In this document: positions 41,683-50,054 of the stretch, in pieces
How positions within the stretch are numbered: position 1 is the stretch's first letter
How the letters are laid out: each line of letters starts with the position of its first letter
Translations under genes and position numbers: made by a program
Notes under the pieces: generated by a model
Told to the model about the DNA's origin: nothing
Seen by the model: the letters and a program-made list of their open reading frames with translations, nothing else
Database searches by the model: none
DNA from: Amylibacter sp. IMCC11727
GTDB taxonomy: Bacteria > Pseudomonadota > Alphaproteobacteria > Rhodobacterales > Rhodobacteraceae
DNA length: 64,000 bases
Assembly: GCF_029854195.1 (NCBI RefSeq)
Contig: NZ_CP122960.1
Coordinates: 1,742,001 to 1,806,000, forward strand
Reading direction: 5' to 3'

Positions 41683-43167
41683 ATGTCAAAGAACCCTCGC
41701 CCAAATAAGGCGCTCGATCGCGACCTTAAAAGCCGCGTTTATCTGGAAAATGCGAATACGGCCATTCGGCGCCCACTGGTTGCCCCTGCTTTGGCTGGGC
41801 TGTTTATTCTGATCGCCGTATTGGCCGCCGCAAGCGTATTTGGCTTTGCAGGTCAGGGCTTTATCATCGCAATTGCTGCTGGTCTTGGCGCGTATATGGC
41901 CTTGAACATTGGCGCGAACGATGTGGCCAACAATGTTGGTCCTGCGGTTGGTGCTGGTGCGCTGTCTATGGGGGGCGCGTTGTTGATTGCGGCTGTGTTT
42001 GAAAGTGCAGGCGCGCTTTTGGCAGGCGGTGACGTGGTTGGAACCATTTCCAAAGGCATTATTGATCCTGCAGCTGTTGGTGAACCACGGGTGTTCATCT
42101 GGGCCATGATGGCCGCGTTGATTGCATCAGCGGTTTGGGTGAACCTGGCCACATGGATTGGCGCACCCGTGTCCACCACACACTCTGTTGTTGGTGGTGT
42201 AATGGGGGCAGGGATCGCAGCAGCCGGTTTTGCCGCTGTGAACTGGCCCACAATGGGTAAAATCGCGGCCAGCTGGGTGATTTCACCAATGCTTGGCGGT
42301 CTGATCGCAGCGTTGTTCCTGTGGTTCATCAAATCGCGTGTGGCCGATCAACAAGACAAAATCGCGGCTGCGCGTCGTTGGGTTCCTGTTTTGATCGCCA
42401 TCATGGCGGGTGCGTTTTCGGCCTATTTGGCGGTGAAAGGCGTAAAGAAGATCATCAAAATTGATCTACAAACCGCCATTCTGATTGGTTTGGGCATGGC
42501 GGCGTTGTTCTATTTCGTGACCCGCCCAATGATCAAAAAACAATCCGAAGGCAAAGCCAACACCAAAGAAACAGTCCGCGGGCTGTTTACGATCCCAATG
42601 ATCTTTTCCGCTGCGCTGTTGTCATTTGCACATGGTGCAAACGACGTGGCAAACGCGGTTGGCCCCTTGGCCGCCATCGTTCATACGGCTGAAGCAGGGG
42701 ACGTGCTTGCCAAAGTGTCCATTCCGATCTGGGTTATGGTTGTGGGGGCCTTTGGCCTGTCCTTCGGTCTGTTGTTGTTTGGCCCGAAACTGATCCGCAT
42801 GGTTGGTCAGCAAATCACCAAACTGAACCCGCTGCGCGCGTATTGTGTGGCCCTGTCTGCGGCGATCACAGTGATTGTGGCCAGCTGGCTCGGCCTGCCT
42901 GTGAGCTCCACACATATCGCTGTTGGCGCCGTGTTTGGTGTTGGTTTCTTCCGCGAGGCGCACTGGCGTGTCACAACCAACAAATCTTACGTGGAACAGG
43001 TTGTTGCAGCAGAAGCGGCGAAATCTGAAAAGAAGAAGCGCAAGCACCGCAAGCTCGTTCGTCGTTCCCACTTTATGACCATCATTGCGGCATGGGTTAT
43101 CACCGTGCCTGCGGCGGCGGTTCTGTCAGGAATGGTGTTCCTGCTGTTGAACACATTTGGCGGCTAA
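41683..43167 (+). CDS. PiT-family inorganic phosphate transporter
   Basis: Low-affinity phosphate permease of 494 residues. The duplicated PiT signature is present twice: GANDVANNVGPAVG in the first half and GANDVANAVGPLAA in the second, each followed by a VSTTH or VSSTH motif. About ten to twelve hydrophobic helices are visible, with a basic cytoplasmic loop (KSEKKKRKHRKLVRR) before the last helix. The ATG at 41683 follows GGAGA. A terminator hairpin follows. It is encoded alone, without an adjacent PhoU-like regulator. Confidence 0.93.
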   Translation: MSKNPRPNKALDRDLKSRVYLENANTAIRRPLVAPALAGLFILIAVLAAASVFGFAGQGFIIAIAAGLGAYMALNIGANDVANNVGPAVGAGALSMGGALLIAAVFESAGALLAGGDVVGTISKGIIDPAAVGEPRVFIWAMMAALIASAVWVNLATWIGAPVSTTHSVVGGVMGAGIAAAGFAAVNWPTMGKIAASWVISPMLGGLIAALFLWFIKSRVADQQDKIAAARRWVPVLIAIMAGAFSAYLAVKGVKKIIKIDLQTAILIGLGMAALFYFVTRPMIKKQSEGKANTKETVRGLFTIPMIFSAALLSFAHGANDVANAVGPLAAIVHTAEAGDVLAKVSIPIWVMVVGAFGLSFGLLLFGPKLIRMVGQQITKLNPLRAYCVALSAAITVIVASWLGLPVSSTHIAVGAVFGVGFFREAHWRVTTNKSYVEQVVAAEAAKSEKKKRKHRKLVRRSHFMTIIAAWVITVPAAAVLSGMVFLLLNTFGG

Positions 43168-43217
43168 TAACCGTTTAAACGCAAATACTTGCTTTCGTTT
43201 CTGAAAGCAGGACGATA

Positions 43218-43249
43218 GGGTGGCTTTTGAAAATAAAGCCACCCTTTTT
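43218..43249 (+). terminator. Rho-independent terminator after the PiT gene
   Basis: A 10-bp stem (GGGTGGCTTT / AAAGCCACCC) with a 7-nt loop and five T residues, 50 bp after the stop codon. Confidence 0.88.
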
Positions 43250-43263
43250 CGTGAAGATACCTC

Positions 43264-43725
43264 ATGCCCAATACCCGCCGTTCTGATTGCCCGTTGTCGT
43301 GTTTTCTGGATGAATGGGGGGATAAATGGACGTTTCTTATCCTGCGTGATCTGTTGAGTGGCCCACGCAAATTCAGTGGTTTTCTGGAAAGTGCCGAACC
43401 TTTGCCCACGAACCTATTGTCCAACCGTTTGGTCAAGCTGGTCGAGGGGGGCTATGCGATCAAAATCCAATACCAAGAACGGCCCAAACGGTTTGAATAT
43501 GAAATCACCGACAAGGGGCGGAGTTTGGTGCCCATTATGCAAGCGATGATTGGCTGGGCAGAAACACATTTAGATAGTGTCGCAGCGGCCCCAGCAGGAC
43601 TGACAGCGGTGGAAGCGAAGCCTGTGAAAGCAAAACCTGCATCAGCAAAACCAGCGGCGCAAAAGAAGCCGAAACAGACCAATGAAACACCCACAGCGCC
43701 GTCACAAGGGGCGTTTGATTTCTAG
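43264..43725 (+). CDS. HxlR-family transcriptional regulator
   Basis: Winged-helix regulator of 153 residues. The HxlR core covers about residues 5-105: SDCPLSCFLDEWGDKWTFLILRDLL in outline (key block WGDKWTFLILRDL), then FSGFLES...LLSNRLVKL and KGRSLVPIMQAM. After it comes a Lys/Ala/Pro-rich tail of about 45 residues (KAKPASAKPAAQKKP), unusual for this family and likely disordered. HxlR proteins act as dimers, often sensing redox or small electrophiles. The target is unknown; it is convergent with tpa and shares a terminator. Confidence 0.9.
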   Translation: MPNTRRSDCPLSCFLDEWGDKWTFLILRDLLSGPRKFSGFLESAEPLPTNLLSNRLVKLVEGGYAIKIQYQERPKRFEYEITDKGRSLVPIMQAMIGWAETHLDSVAAAPAGLTAVEAKPVKAKPASAKPAAQKKPKQTNETPTAPSQGAFDF

Positions 43726-43730
43726 AATCA

Positions 43731-43760
43731 AAAAGGCCGCAGAGAAGTCTGCGGCCTTTT
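43731..43760. terminator. Bidirectional terminator between hxlR-like and tpa
   Basis: A perfect 13-bp stem (AAAAGGCCGCAGA / TCTGCGGCCTTTT) with a GAAG loop separates two convergent genes, with T runs on both strands. Confidence 0.88.
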
Positions 43761-43781
43761 GTAATTTTGCGACGGGCTGGT

Positions 43782-45164
43782 TTAGCCAAACACCTCTGTC
43801 AACGCCTTGTCCATTGCGCCTGTGATTTCGTCGATATCGTCTTTCGTGGAGATCAACGCAGGGGACAAGCACAGTGTGTTGTTCAAGCCTGGCAATGAGC
43901 GGTTGGTCATACCGATGATCACGCCTTGGGCCATACAGTTGGCAACCACGGCTGCGACCATTTTCTCGTCTGCCGCTTCTTTTGTGTCGCGGTCTTTGAC
44001 CAGCTCGGCACCAAGGAACAGACCTTTGCCGCGCACTTCGCCGATATTTGTGTGCTTGTCCATCAGCTCACCCAATTTACCAAGGCAGTATTCGCCCATG
44101 TCGATGGTGTTCTGCAGAAGGTTCTCTTCTTCGATGATCTTCATGTTTTCGATCGCTGCCGCAGGGCCGGCTGCGCAGCCGCCGAATGTGGACACATCGC
44201 GGAAGTAGGACATTGGATCGTCAGCGTTGTCTTTGAACTGTTCAAACACGGCTTCTGTTGTCACACAGCAAGAGATCGCAGCATAACCAGAGGCCACGCC
44301 TTTCGCCATTGTCACGAAGTCAGGCTTGATGCCGTAGTGCTGATAGCCAAACCATGTGCCTGTACGGCCCACGCCACACACAACTTCGTCGATATGCAGT
44401 AGGATTTCGTACTTTTTACACAGCTCTTGGATGCCTTCCCAATACCCCTTTGGCGGAACGATGACGCCGCCACCTGCGGTGATCGGCTCAAGACAGATCG
44501 CACCGATTGTATCTGGGCCTTCGCGCAGGATAACTTCTTCGGTCGCTTTCACACAGGCCGCGCCGTACTGTTCGGCGGATACACCGTGTTGGTTGCGGTA
44601 TTCGAGGCAGTGTGGAACCTGCACGAAGCCTGGAGTGAACGGGCCGTATTGTGCGTTACGCTCTGGCTGACCGCCAGCGGACAGGGTTGCGATTGTTGTG
44701 CCGTGATAATCACGCTCGCGGAAGAGGATTTTGTTTTTCTTGCCGCCGTGTTTGTTGTGGGACAACTGGCGCACCATTTTGAAGGCTTTTTCGTTCGCTT
44801 CGGACCCAGAGTTTGCGTAATAGACGCGGGACAGGCCCGGCATTTTGTCTGTCAGCATTTTGGAAAAAATTGCGCCTGGGATTGATCCCGCTGTTTGCGC
44901 AAAATAGTTCATTTTAACCAGCTGATCCCGCACTGCATCCGCAATACGTTCGCGGCCATAGCCCACATTTACGGTCCAGACGCCACCAGACACAGCATCC
45001 AAATGCTCTTTGCCTTTCTGGTCCCAAACACGGTTGCCTTTGCCTTCGACGATGATACGCGGATCAACGGTTTCAAACGGTTTGTGTTGGATCAGGTGGT
45101 GCCACACGTGGGCGCGGTCATTTTCAACGATTTCTTGAATGTCATTGGTGGTCATCGAGTCCAT
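43782..45164 (-). CDS. tpa: Taurine-pyruvate aminotransferase
   Basis: Class III PLP aminotransferase of 460 residues that resembles Tpa of Paracoccus, Rhodobacter and Ruegeria closely along its length, e.g. DRAHVWHHL, GKEHLDAVSGGVWTVNVGYG, NSGSEANEKAFK, LLHIDEVVCGVGRTG, and the PLP-lysine block MAKGVASGYAAI. It transfers the amino group of taurine to pyruvate, giving sulfoacetaldehyde and alanine. The ATG at 45164 is chosen (AAGGTG 8 bp upstream); ATG at 45155 and GTG at 45173 are alternatives. The usual partners xsc, tauABC and ald are not nearby. Confidence 0.92.
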   Translation of the reverse strand: MDSMTTNDIQEIVENDRAHVWHHLIQHKPFETVDPRIIVEGKGNRVWDQKGKEHLDAVSGGVWTVNVGYGRERIADAVRDQLVKMNYFAQTAGSIPGAIFSKMLTDKMPGLSRVYYANSGSEANEKAFKMVRQLSHNKHGGKKNKILFRERDYHGTTIATLSAGGQPERNAQYGPFTPGFVQVPHCLEYRNQHGVSAEQYGAACVKATEEVILREGPDTIGAICLEPITAGGGVIVPPKGYWEGIQELCKKYEILLHIDEVVCGVGRTGTWFGYQHYGIKPDFVTMAKGVASGYAAISCCVTTEAVFEQFKDNADDPMSYFRDVSTFGGCAAGPAAAIENMKIIEEENLLQNTIDMGEYCLGKLGELMDKHTNIGEVRGKGLFLGAELVKDRDTKEAADEKMVAAVVANCMAQGVIIGMTNRSLPGLNNTLCLSPALISTKDDIDEITGAMDKALTEVFG

Positions 45165-45290
45165 TGCAGGCACCTTTCAGTTGTCAGAGGAAGGGGCGGG
45201 AGTGATTCCTCGCCATTTTTCTAACATGGACCAAAGCGGAAAACGGGGACCAGTGTATAGGGCCAGAGTTTTGGCCACATAAGGCCAGAT

Positions 45291-45674
45291 TCAATTCATA
45301 TCGAGCGCTTTAGCCCGCAGAATTTCAAAGGGGATGGTGTCCAGCGTATTGATGTGTGTGCTTTCTAAAACCACATGGGGCGCGGCGCCGTTTGCATCGG
45401 CTTGCGCCCAGCGATCCGCACATAAACACCACCGATCCCCTGCCTTTAAACCAGCAAAACCGTATTCGGGGCGTGGTGTGGACAGATCGTTGCCGACAGA
45501 CTTTGAAAACGCGAGGAAATCATCGGTTAGCAGGCAACATACGGTATGTTTGCCGTGATCCATCGGACCCGTGTTGCAGCAGCCATCGCGAAAGAACCCT
45601 GTGACAGGATCAGTAGAACAGGGCTTCAAGACCTCACCCAAGACGTTCAGGCTGTCATCCATATCTGGTTTCAT
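45291..45674 (-). CDS. DUF2237 protein
   Basis: Protein of 127 residues matching DUF2237: NVLGEVLKPCSTDPVTGFFRDGCC near the start, HTVCCLLTDDFLAFSKSVGNDLSTP in the middle (key blocks NVLG, GFFRDGCC, TDDFL, GNDLSTP) and DRWCLCADRW. Several conserved Cys suggest metal or redox binding; function is unestablished. GAGG lies upstream of the ATG at 45674, which is preferred over an upstream in-frame codon. It lies 65 bp downstream of the TPR gene, beyond a terminator hairpin. Confidence 0.88.
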   Translation of the reverse strand: MKPDMDDSLNVLGEVLKPCSTDPVTGFFRDGCCNTGPMDHGKHTVCCLLTDDFLAFSKSVGNDLSTPRPEYGFAGLKAGDRWCLCADRWAQADANGAAPHVVLESTHINTLDTIPFEILRAKALDMN

Positions 45675-45687
45675 AGGATCCTCACAA

Positions 45688-45713
45688 AAATACGGCCACC
45701 GTAAAGGTGGCCG
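45688..45713 (-). terminator. Rho-independent terminator after the TPR protein gene
   Basis: CGGCCACC / GGTGGCCG stem with a 5-nt loop followed by TATTTTTG on the minus strand, 26 bp after the stop codon. Confidence 0.78.
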
Positions 45714-45738
45714 CATCTGATTGGAATGTCACGTAAAA

Positions 45739-46272
45739 TTAGTAGGTGACAGTTGTTTGGATTGCATTTTCCAGCATCACATAGGCCCAGCTGTCCGCGT
45801 GACCGCGGTCGCGAATTTCGGCCAGCTGTGCTTTGGCACCTGCCATATCGCCATCAGCAACAAGGCCTTGGCCCATGTAAGAGCGTGCAAGGATGTAATC
45901 TGGGTCAATCGCCAATGCGCGAGCGTAATATTCCATCGCAATCGCCGTGCGGCCCAATTTGCGGTTAGCAAAGCCAAGATAGTTTAGAACCCGTGGGTCG
46001 TCTTGGTTCTCGGCCAATTGAAGAAGGTTAATCGCGTGCTGAAACTGACCATCATAGGCCATCGCACGGGCATTCACGTAAATGAAATCATCGTCAAACA
46101 TGCCTCGGGATGCTTCGACACATTTTTTGGTCTTTTTGTCGTACACAAGGCCCTTTTTCTCGCACTTCTTTTTTGAAGCCTTAGAAGAACCGCCGCCATC
46201 GCCCGCTGCAAATGCACCGCTTGCGACGGAAAGGCTGACCATTGTTGCCGTTACCAAAGGTAAAAATTTCAT
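45739..46272 (-). CDS. Secreted TPR protein
   Basis: Protein of 177 residues with a signal peptide (MKFLPLVTATMVSLSVASGAFA, cleavage before AGDGG). A Lys/Cys-rich segment follows (SSKASKKKCEKKGLVYDKKTKKC, key: two Cys flanked by Lys), then about three TPR repeats from residue 75 to 165 (VLNYLGFANRKLG, AMEYYARALAIDPD, LARSYMGQGLVADGD). It is probably a periplasmic scaffold protein. No partner genes adjoin it. The 277-bp gap upstream holds its promoter and the rplI terminator. Confidence 0.85.
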   Translation of the reverse strand: MKFLPLVTATMVSLSVASGAFAAGDGGGSSKASKKKCEKKGLVYDKKTKKCVEASRGMFDDDFIYVNARAMAYDGQFQHAINLLQLAENQDDPRVLNYLGFANRKLGRTAIAMEYYARALAIDPDYILARSYMGQGLVADGDMAGAKAQLAEIRDRGHADSWAYVMLENAIQTTVTY

Positions 46273-46495
46273 TGTGTTGCTCCTTCAAACTGCGCCAAGC
46301 CTGTCTTAACGCTTGCAATTTATAAACACCTTATCGAGAAAATTATTCGAGTATAGTGCTCTAACGTCTTCGTGATGAAACTGTGACTGTCTCGGTATCA
46401 CTTAGTTAGTCTACGCAGAATATGAAGGAATGGTTCACAAATTTTACGCAATCGGCAACGCGCGCCAGAATTTGCCGATAAAAACACCCAGACTC

Positions 46496-46527
46496 AAAAG
46501 GCCCGCTGACGGATCAGCGGGCCTTTG
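46496..46527 (-). terminator. Rho-independent terminator after rplI
   Basis: A perfect 13-bp stem (AAAGGCCCGCTGA / TCAGCGGGCCTTT) with a 4-nt loop, followed by T residues on the minus strand, 23 bp after the rplI stop. Confidence 0.92.
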
Positions 46528-46549
46528 AATTTTAGATAATGACAGAGAC

Positions 46550-47188
46550 TTAAGCTTTTGGCTCTTCGCTGTCTTCAGCAGGGGCTTCGTCTTCGTCAGA
46601 AGACGGAACAGCCTCTTCCAGATCGTCGAGCGCAGCGGAACCGATATCGTCGAACAATTCAGCGATTTCGAATTCTGCTTCTGCTTCCGCTTCGGCTGCC
46701 AGCTCTTGGATAGACTTACCAGAGGCTTGCAGTTCTGCTTCTTCTTGGGAGCGTGCAACGTTGATCTCTACTGTGCATTCCACTTCTGGGTGGAGACGTA
46801 CGATCATGTTGTGAACGCCCAGCTCTTTGATTGGCGCTTCCAAGATCATCTGTTTCTTATCTACAGAGAAACCAGCTTCTGTCGCTGCATCAGCGGCATC
46901 GCGGTTGGAAACGGAGCCGTACAAAGAACCAGCATCAGAGGCGGAGCGAATCACAACAAACTGTTGTCCGTCGAGTTTTGCAGCCACTGCTTCGGCTTCT
47001 TTCTTGGTCTCAAGGTTCTGAGCTTCAAGCTGTGCTTTGCGGTTTTCAAAGCTTTCCATGTTGCCTTTGGTGGCGCGCAGCGCTTTGCCTTGGGGCAGCA
47101 GGAAGTTACGTGCGTAACCTTGCTTTACAGAAACCACATCGCCCATTTGACCGAGCTTTGCGACGCGTTCGAGAAGGATAACATCCAT
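46550..47188 (-). CDS. rplI: 50S ribosomal protein L9 with acidic tail
   Basis: L9 of 212 residues; the core (about 1-148) begins with MDVILLERVAKLGQMGDVV and PQGKALRAT, binds 23S rRNA and helps fix the L1 region. The tail (about 150-212) is strongly acidic (e.g. AAEAEAEAEFEIAELFDD) and much longer than in E. coli L9 (149 residues), a feature shared with other Rhodobacterales as far as I recall. It is the last gene of rpsF-rpsR-rplI, 11 bp after rpsR. Confidence 0.96.
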   Translation of the reverse strand: MDVILLERVAKLGQMGDVVSVKQGYARNFLLPQGKALRATKGNMESFENRKAQLEAQNLETKKEAEAVAAKLDGQQFVVIRSASDAGSLYGSVSNRDAADAATEAGFSVDKKQMILEAPIKELGVHNMIVRLHPEVECTVEINVARSQEEAELQASGKSIQELAAEAEAEAEFEIAELFDDIGSAALDDLEEAVPSSDEDEAPAEDSEEPKA

Positions 47189-47199
47189 GAGTGTACTCC

Positions 47200-47427
47200 T
47201 TACTTCACAGCGTAGGGCAGAAGTGCCAAGAAACGTGCGCGTTTGATGGCTTTGGCCAGCTCGCGTTGTTTCTTTGCAGAGACTGCGGTGATACGAGATG
47301 GAACGATTTTGCCGCGCTCAGAGATGTAGCGTTGCAGCAATTTCGTATCTTTGTAGTCGATCTTTGGCGCGTTATCGCCAGAGAACGGACAAGATTTACG
47401 ACGGCGGAAAAATGGTTTGTTAGCCAT
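47200..47427 (-). CDS. rpsR: 30S ribosomal protein S18
   Basis: S18 of 75 residues: KPFFRRRKSCPFSGDNAPKIDYKDTKLL at the start in outline (key: CPFSG, IDYKD, LQRYISERGKI) and the basic C-terminal KRARFLALLPYAVK. It binds S6 on the platform of the 30S subunit. It lies between rpsF and rplI with 16- and 11-bp gaps. Confidence 0.97.
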   Translation of the reverse strand: MANKPFFRRRKSCPFSGDNAPKIDYKDTKLLQRYISERGKIVPSRITAVSAKKQRELAKAIKRARFLALLPYAVK

Positions 47428-47443
47428 GATTTAGCGTCCTTTC

Positions 47444-47797
47444 TTAACGTTCGCGGCGACGTTCGTCGCGGGAGTTTTTGGCTTGAATTACAACAGACGG
47501 GCCTTCTTCGTGCTCATCAACTTTGATGGTCAGAACGCGCATAACGTCTTCGTGCAAACGCATCAGGCGTTCCATCTCGGCGACAGCAGGCGCAGGAGCG
47601 TCTGTGCGCAAGAAGGCATAGTGGCCTTTGCGGTTTTTGTTGATCTTATAGGCCATTGTTTTCAGACCCCAGTATTCGTTCTCGACAACTTTACCACCGT
47701 TGTCTGTCAGAACGGCGCCGAAATGCTCAATGAGGCTTTCGGCTTGCGCGTTGGAAAGATCCTGACGCGCAATAAATGTGTGCTCGTAGAGCGCCAT
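47444..47797 (-). CDS. rpsF: 30S ribosomal protein S6
   Basis: S6 of 117 residues: MALYEHTFIARQDLS, GLKTMAYKINKNRKGHYAFL and MRLHEDVMRVLTIKV are the family blocks. It heterodimerises with S18. It is the first gene of the operon. A short hairpin with ACCGGG / CCCGGT arms sits about 30 nt upstream, where S6:S18 leader regulation is found in many bacteria. Confidence 0.97.
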   Translation of the reverse strand: MALYEHTFIARQDLSNAQAESLIEHFGAVLTDNGGKVVENEYWGLKTMAYKINKNRKGHYAFLRTDAPAPAVAEMERLMRLHEDVMRVLTIKVDEHEEGPSVVIQAKNSRDERRRER

Positions 47798-47826
47798 TTT
47801 ATCACCATATGTAAGCGTGCTTCAAA

Positions 47827-47853
47827 ACCGGGTTTATCCTTGTGCGCCCCGGT
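47827..47853 (-). promoter_or_regulatory. Possible leader hairpin of the rpsF operon
   Basis: ACCGGG and CCCGGT pair around a 15-nt loop in the mRNA leader of rpsF. The position and CCG-rich arms fit an S6:S18-binding leader, but key bulge residues could not be confirmed by eye. Confidence 0.3.
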
Positions 47854-48084
47854 ACGAGAGGCATCCGCGTGAAAGAGAAGATGCACAAGATTTGTGGGGT
47901 TTAGCAGAGGCGCGGGGGAATGCAAGAAGAAGTGCGCACGAATGCGAATTTCGCGCTATGGTGCGAACCATTGTCCTATTCGTTGCGAAATATGGAACAC
48001 AGAATTTTGATCTCGCATCTGTTGAGGCTATTTAAATTACTGTTACACCTTTGACGATAATCTTTTGGACATGGAGGTCCCCTT

Positions 48085-48657
48085 ATGAAAACCACTTTAT
48101 TCGCCGCTGCCCTCGCACTTGTTGGAACAGGCGCTATCGCAGAGCCAGCAAAATACACGCTGGATTCCAGCCACAGCCAAATCCTTTTTTCTTATGACCA
48201 CATCGGGTTTTCCACCACATGGGGCATGTTCTCTGGTTTTGCTGGTGAAATCATGTTCGACGAAGCTGATCCAGCGGCGTCCTCTGTGTCTGTATCCATG
48301 CCACTGAGCTCTATGTTCACAGGCTGGGAAGCACGCACAGGCCATTTCATGTCCCCAGACTTTTTTGATGCCAAGGGTGATGAGGTTGTGTCTTTCACAT
48401 CCACTGGTATCGAAGTGACAGGCGACAAAACTGCTGTAATCACAGGGGATCTGAGCTTGAACGGTGTGACAAAATCTGTGGCGCTTGATGCGGTTCTGAA
48501 CAAAGCAGACACACACCCAATGGCCAACAAAGCATGGTTGGGCTTTGATGCAACAACAACTTTGTTGCGTTCTGACTTTGGCTTGGGCGCATTCGCACCA
48601 GCCGTGAGCGACGAAGTAGAGGTTAAAATCTCAATCGAGGCGGCTGCAGCTGAATAA
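48085..48657 (+). CDS. YceI-family periplasmic protein
   Basis: Protein of 190 residues with a signal peptide (MKTTLFAAALALVGTGAIA). The mature part has the YceI lipocalin-like barrel pattern: YTLDSSHSQILFSYDHIGFSTTWG, GHFMSPDFFDAKGDEVVSF and GDLSLNGVTKSVALDA (key: HS.I.F...H, F....FF....P, G.LT..G.T). YceI proteins bind isoprenoids or quinone-like lipids in the periplasm. GGAGG lies just upstream of the ATG. Facing it is a cytochrome b561 gene that ends in a second YceI domain; the pairing suggests linked function. Confidence 0.92.
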   Translation: MKTTLFAAALALVGTGAIAEPAKYTLDSSHSQILFSYDHIGFSTTWGMFSGFAGEIMFDEADPAASSVSVSMPLSSMFTGWEARTGHFMSPDFFDAKGDEVVSFTSTGIEVTGDKTAVITGDLSLNGVTKSVALDAVLNKADTHPMANKAWLGFDATTTLLRSDFGLGAFAPAVSDEVEVKISIEAAAAE

Positions 48658-48676
48658 GCCACCTTTGATCAATTCG

Positions 48677-48704
48677 AAAAGGGCGCCGATTGGCGCCCTT
48701 TTTT
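48677..48704. terminator. Terminator between convergent YceI and cytochrome b561-YceI genes
   Basis: AAGGGCGCC / GGCGCCCTT stem with a 4-nt loop and a T-run, 22 bp after the YceI stop; A residues on the other flank allow use by the opposite transcript too. Confidence 0.85.
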
Positions 48705-48711
48705 GTGTCGT

Positions 48712-49902
48712 TTATTCTGCCTGACTGGCCGTGAGTTCAAAGCTGACTGAAACACCAAAGCCGAGGTTGTTTTCAGTGGGCTGCACCTCGCCAATCTTGT
48801 GGGTGCGACGGTCGATTTCGGTGCTGCCAGAGGCGGTCGCAATGCCGTCTGTAATGGACAGCGTGAACGGCAGATCAAGCGGCGCGTCAACGCCGTGCAG
48901 GTTCAGCGTGCCCGTTGCCAGATGCCCCGTATCCGTTGGCGCAATCGTCGCGGTATAGGTGGCCGTTCCAAACATCGCAGCATTCAGGTAATCCGCCCCC
49001 AAAGCCTGTGCCGTGACCCCACCCAAATCGAGCGAACCGATAGAAACGGTGACAACCAAATCGCCTGTTTGACTGGCCTCATCGTAAGAAATCTCGGCGG
49101 TCCAATCCTTAAACGTACCAGACACGTCAGAGCCGAATTGCTTAACCGTCAGACCCAATGTGCCAGATTGAACCTGCCAATCGCTGCTGACTTCGGCCAA
49201 TTCGGCGGCTTCGGTCTCGCTGTGTTTGGCTTGCAATCCGATGGCAGAGCCTGCGCCCATTGCCACAAGATAAATAACAATCGCCGCAAAAACTGGGCCT
49301 TTGGGGTGATGCGTGTCAATGCCTGCGGGCAGGGACGGTGTACCTGGCAACATACGGCGCAGTGTGGCGTCTTTGTCGATCACATGGTGTTTGATTGCGC
49401 CTGCGATATGCAAAAAGATCGACAGCGCGAGCACTTTGGTAAAGACAAAATGCCAGCCTGAGAAAAAGGCAGAGACAGCCTCGGATTTTGGTACAAACGG
49501 CAAAGAGTCCCCAAAGGGCCAGTAAATCGGGGCAAACCCAGTATCCGCAGCGTGGTGCAACCAACCTGACAACGGCACGATGACGAGCGAGATATACAAG
49601 AGCCAGTGAACGATTTCTGCCAAGGCTGCTTCTAACTTATGATCAGCGTTTAGAAGGCCGGGTTTGGTGTTCGTCAGTGCCCACAAAATCCGCAGAACGG
49701 CCACAAAGAAAGCAGTAATCCCAACGGTTTTGTGCATCGAGAACACAAAAGCGGCTTGGCTGACGCCAGCCTCGGTGCTGAAATCAATGCCACGTGTTCC
49801 ATACAAGCCAAGAGCAAAAGCAGTGAAGATCAACAACGCTGTAAGCCAGTGGAAGGTTTTGGTGATGCTGCCGTAATGGGTGGCGGTGTTGCGCGATGTC
49901 AT
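48712..49902 (-). CDS. Cytochrome b561 fused to a YceI domain
   Basis: Membrane protein of 396 residues with two parts. Residues 1-190 form a cytochrome b561 domain: four hydrophobic helices with haem-ligand histidines in FHWLTALLIF, MHKTVGI, HWLLYISL and HIAGAIKHH. After a fifth helix (about 205-225) comes a periplasmic YceI-like barrel (LGLTVKQFGSDVSGTFKDW, DYLNAAMFGTATYTA, TGTLNLHGVDAPLDLPF). The fusion puts a lipid-binding domain on an electron-transfer protein, so electrons may pass between a quinone-like lipid and the haems. Lone b561 and lone YceI are usual; this combined form is known but not common. Confidence 0.88.
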   Translation of the reverse strand: MTSRNTATHYGSITKTFHWLTALLIFTAFALGLYGTRGIDFSTEAGVSQAAFVFSMHKTVGITAFFVAVLRILWALTNTKPGLLNADHKLEAALAEIVHWLLYISLVIVPLSGWLHHAADTGFAPIYWPFGDSLPFVPKSEAVSAFFSGWHFVFTKVLALSIFLHIAGAIKHHVIDKDATLRRMLPGTPSLPAGIDTHHPKGPVFAAIVIYLVAMGAGSAIGLQAKHSETEAAELAEVSSDWQVQSGTLGLTVKQFGSDVSGTFKDWTAEISYDEASQTGDLVVTVSIGSLDLGGVTAQALGADYLNAAMFGTATYTATIAPTDTGHLATGTLNLHGVDAPLDLPFTLSITDGIATASGSTEIDRRTHKIGEVQPTENNLGFGVSVSFELTASQAE

Positions 49903-50054
49903 GGCATTCCTACTATCTGTTTAATGCGATCATCCTAGCAGTCCTATCCCATGACGCAATTCAAACTGCGCGAACTGGTTGCGAATGCGCCAAGAAACTT
50001 GCATCCTTTCCATCACCCGCATAAATCGCAGGGACATTAACCAAGAGGACAGTC

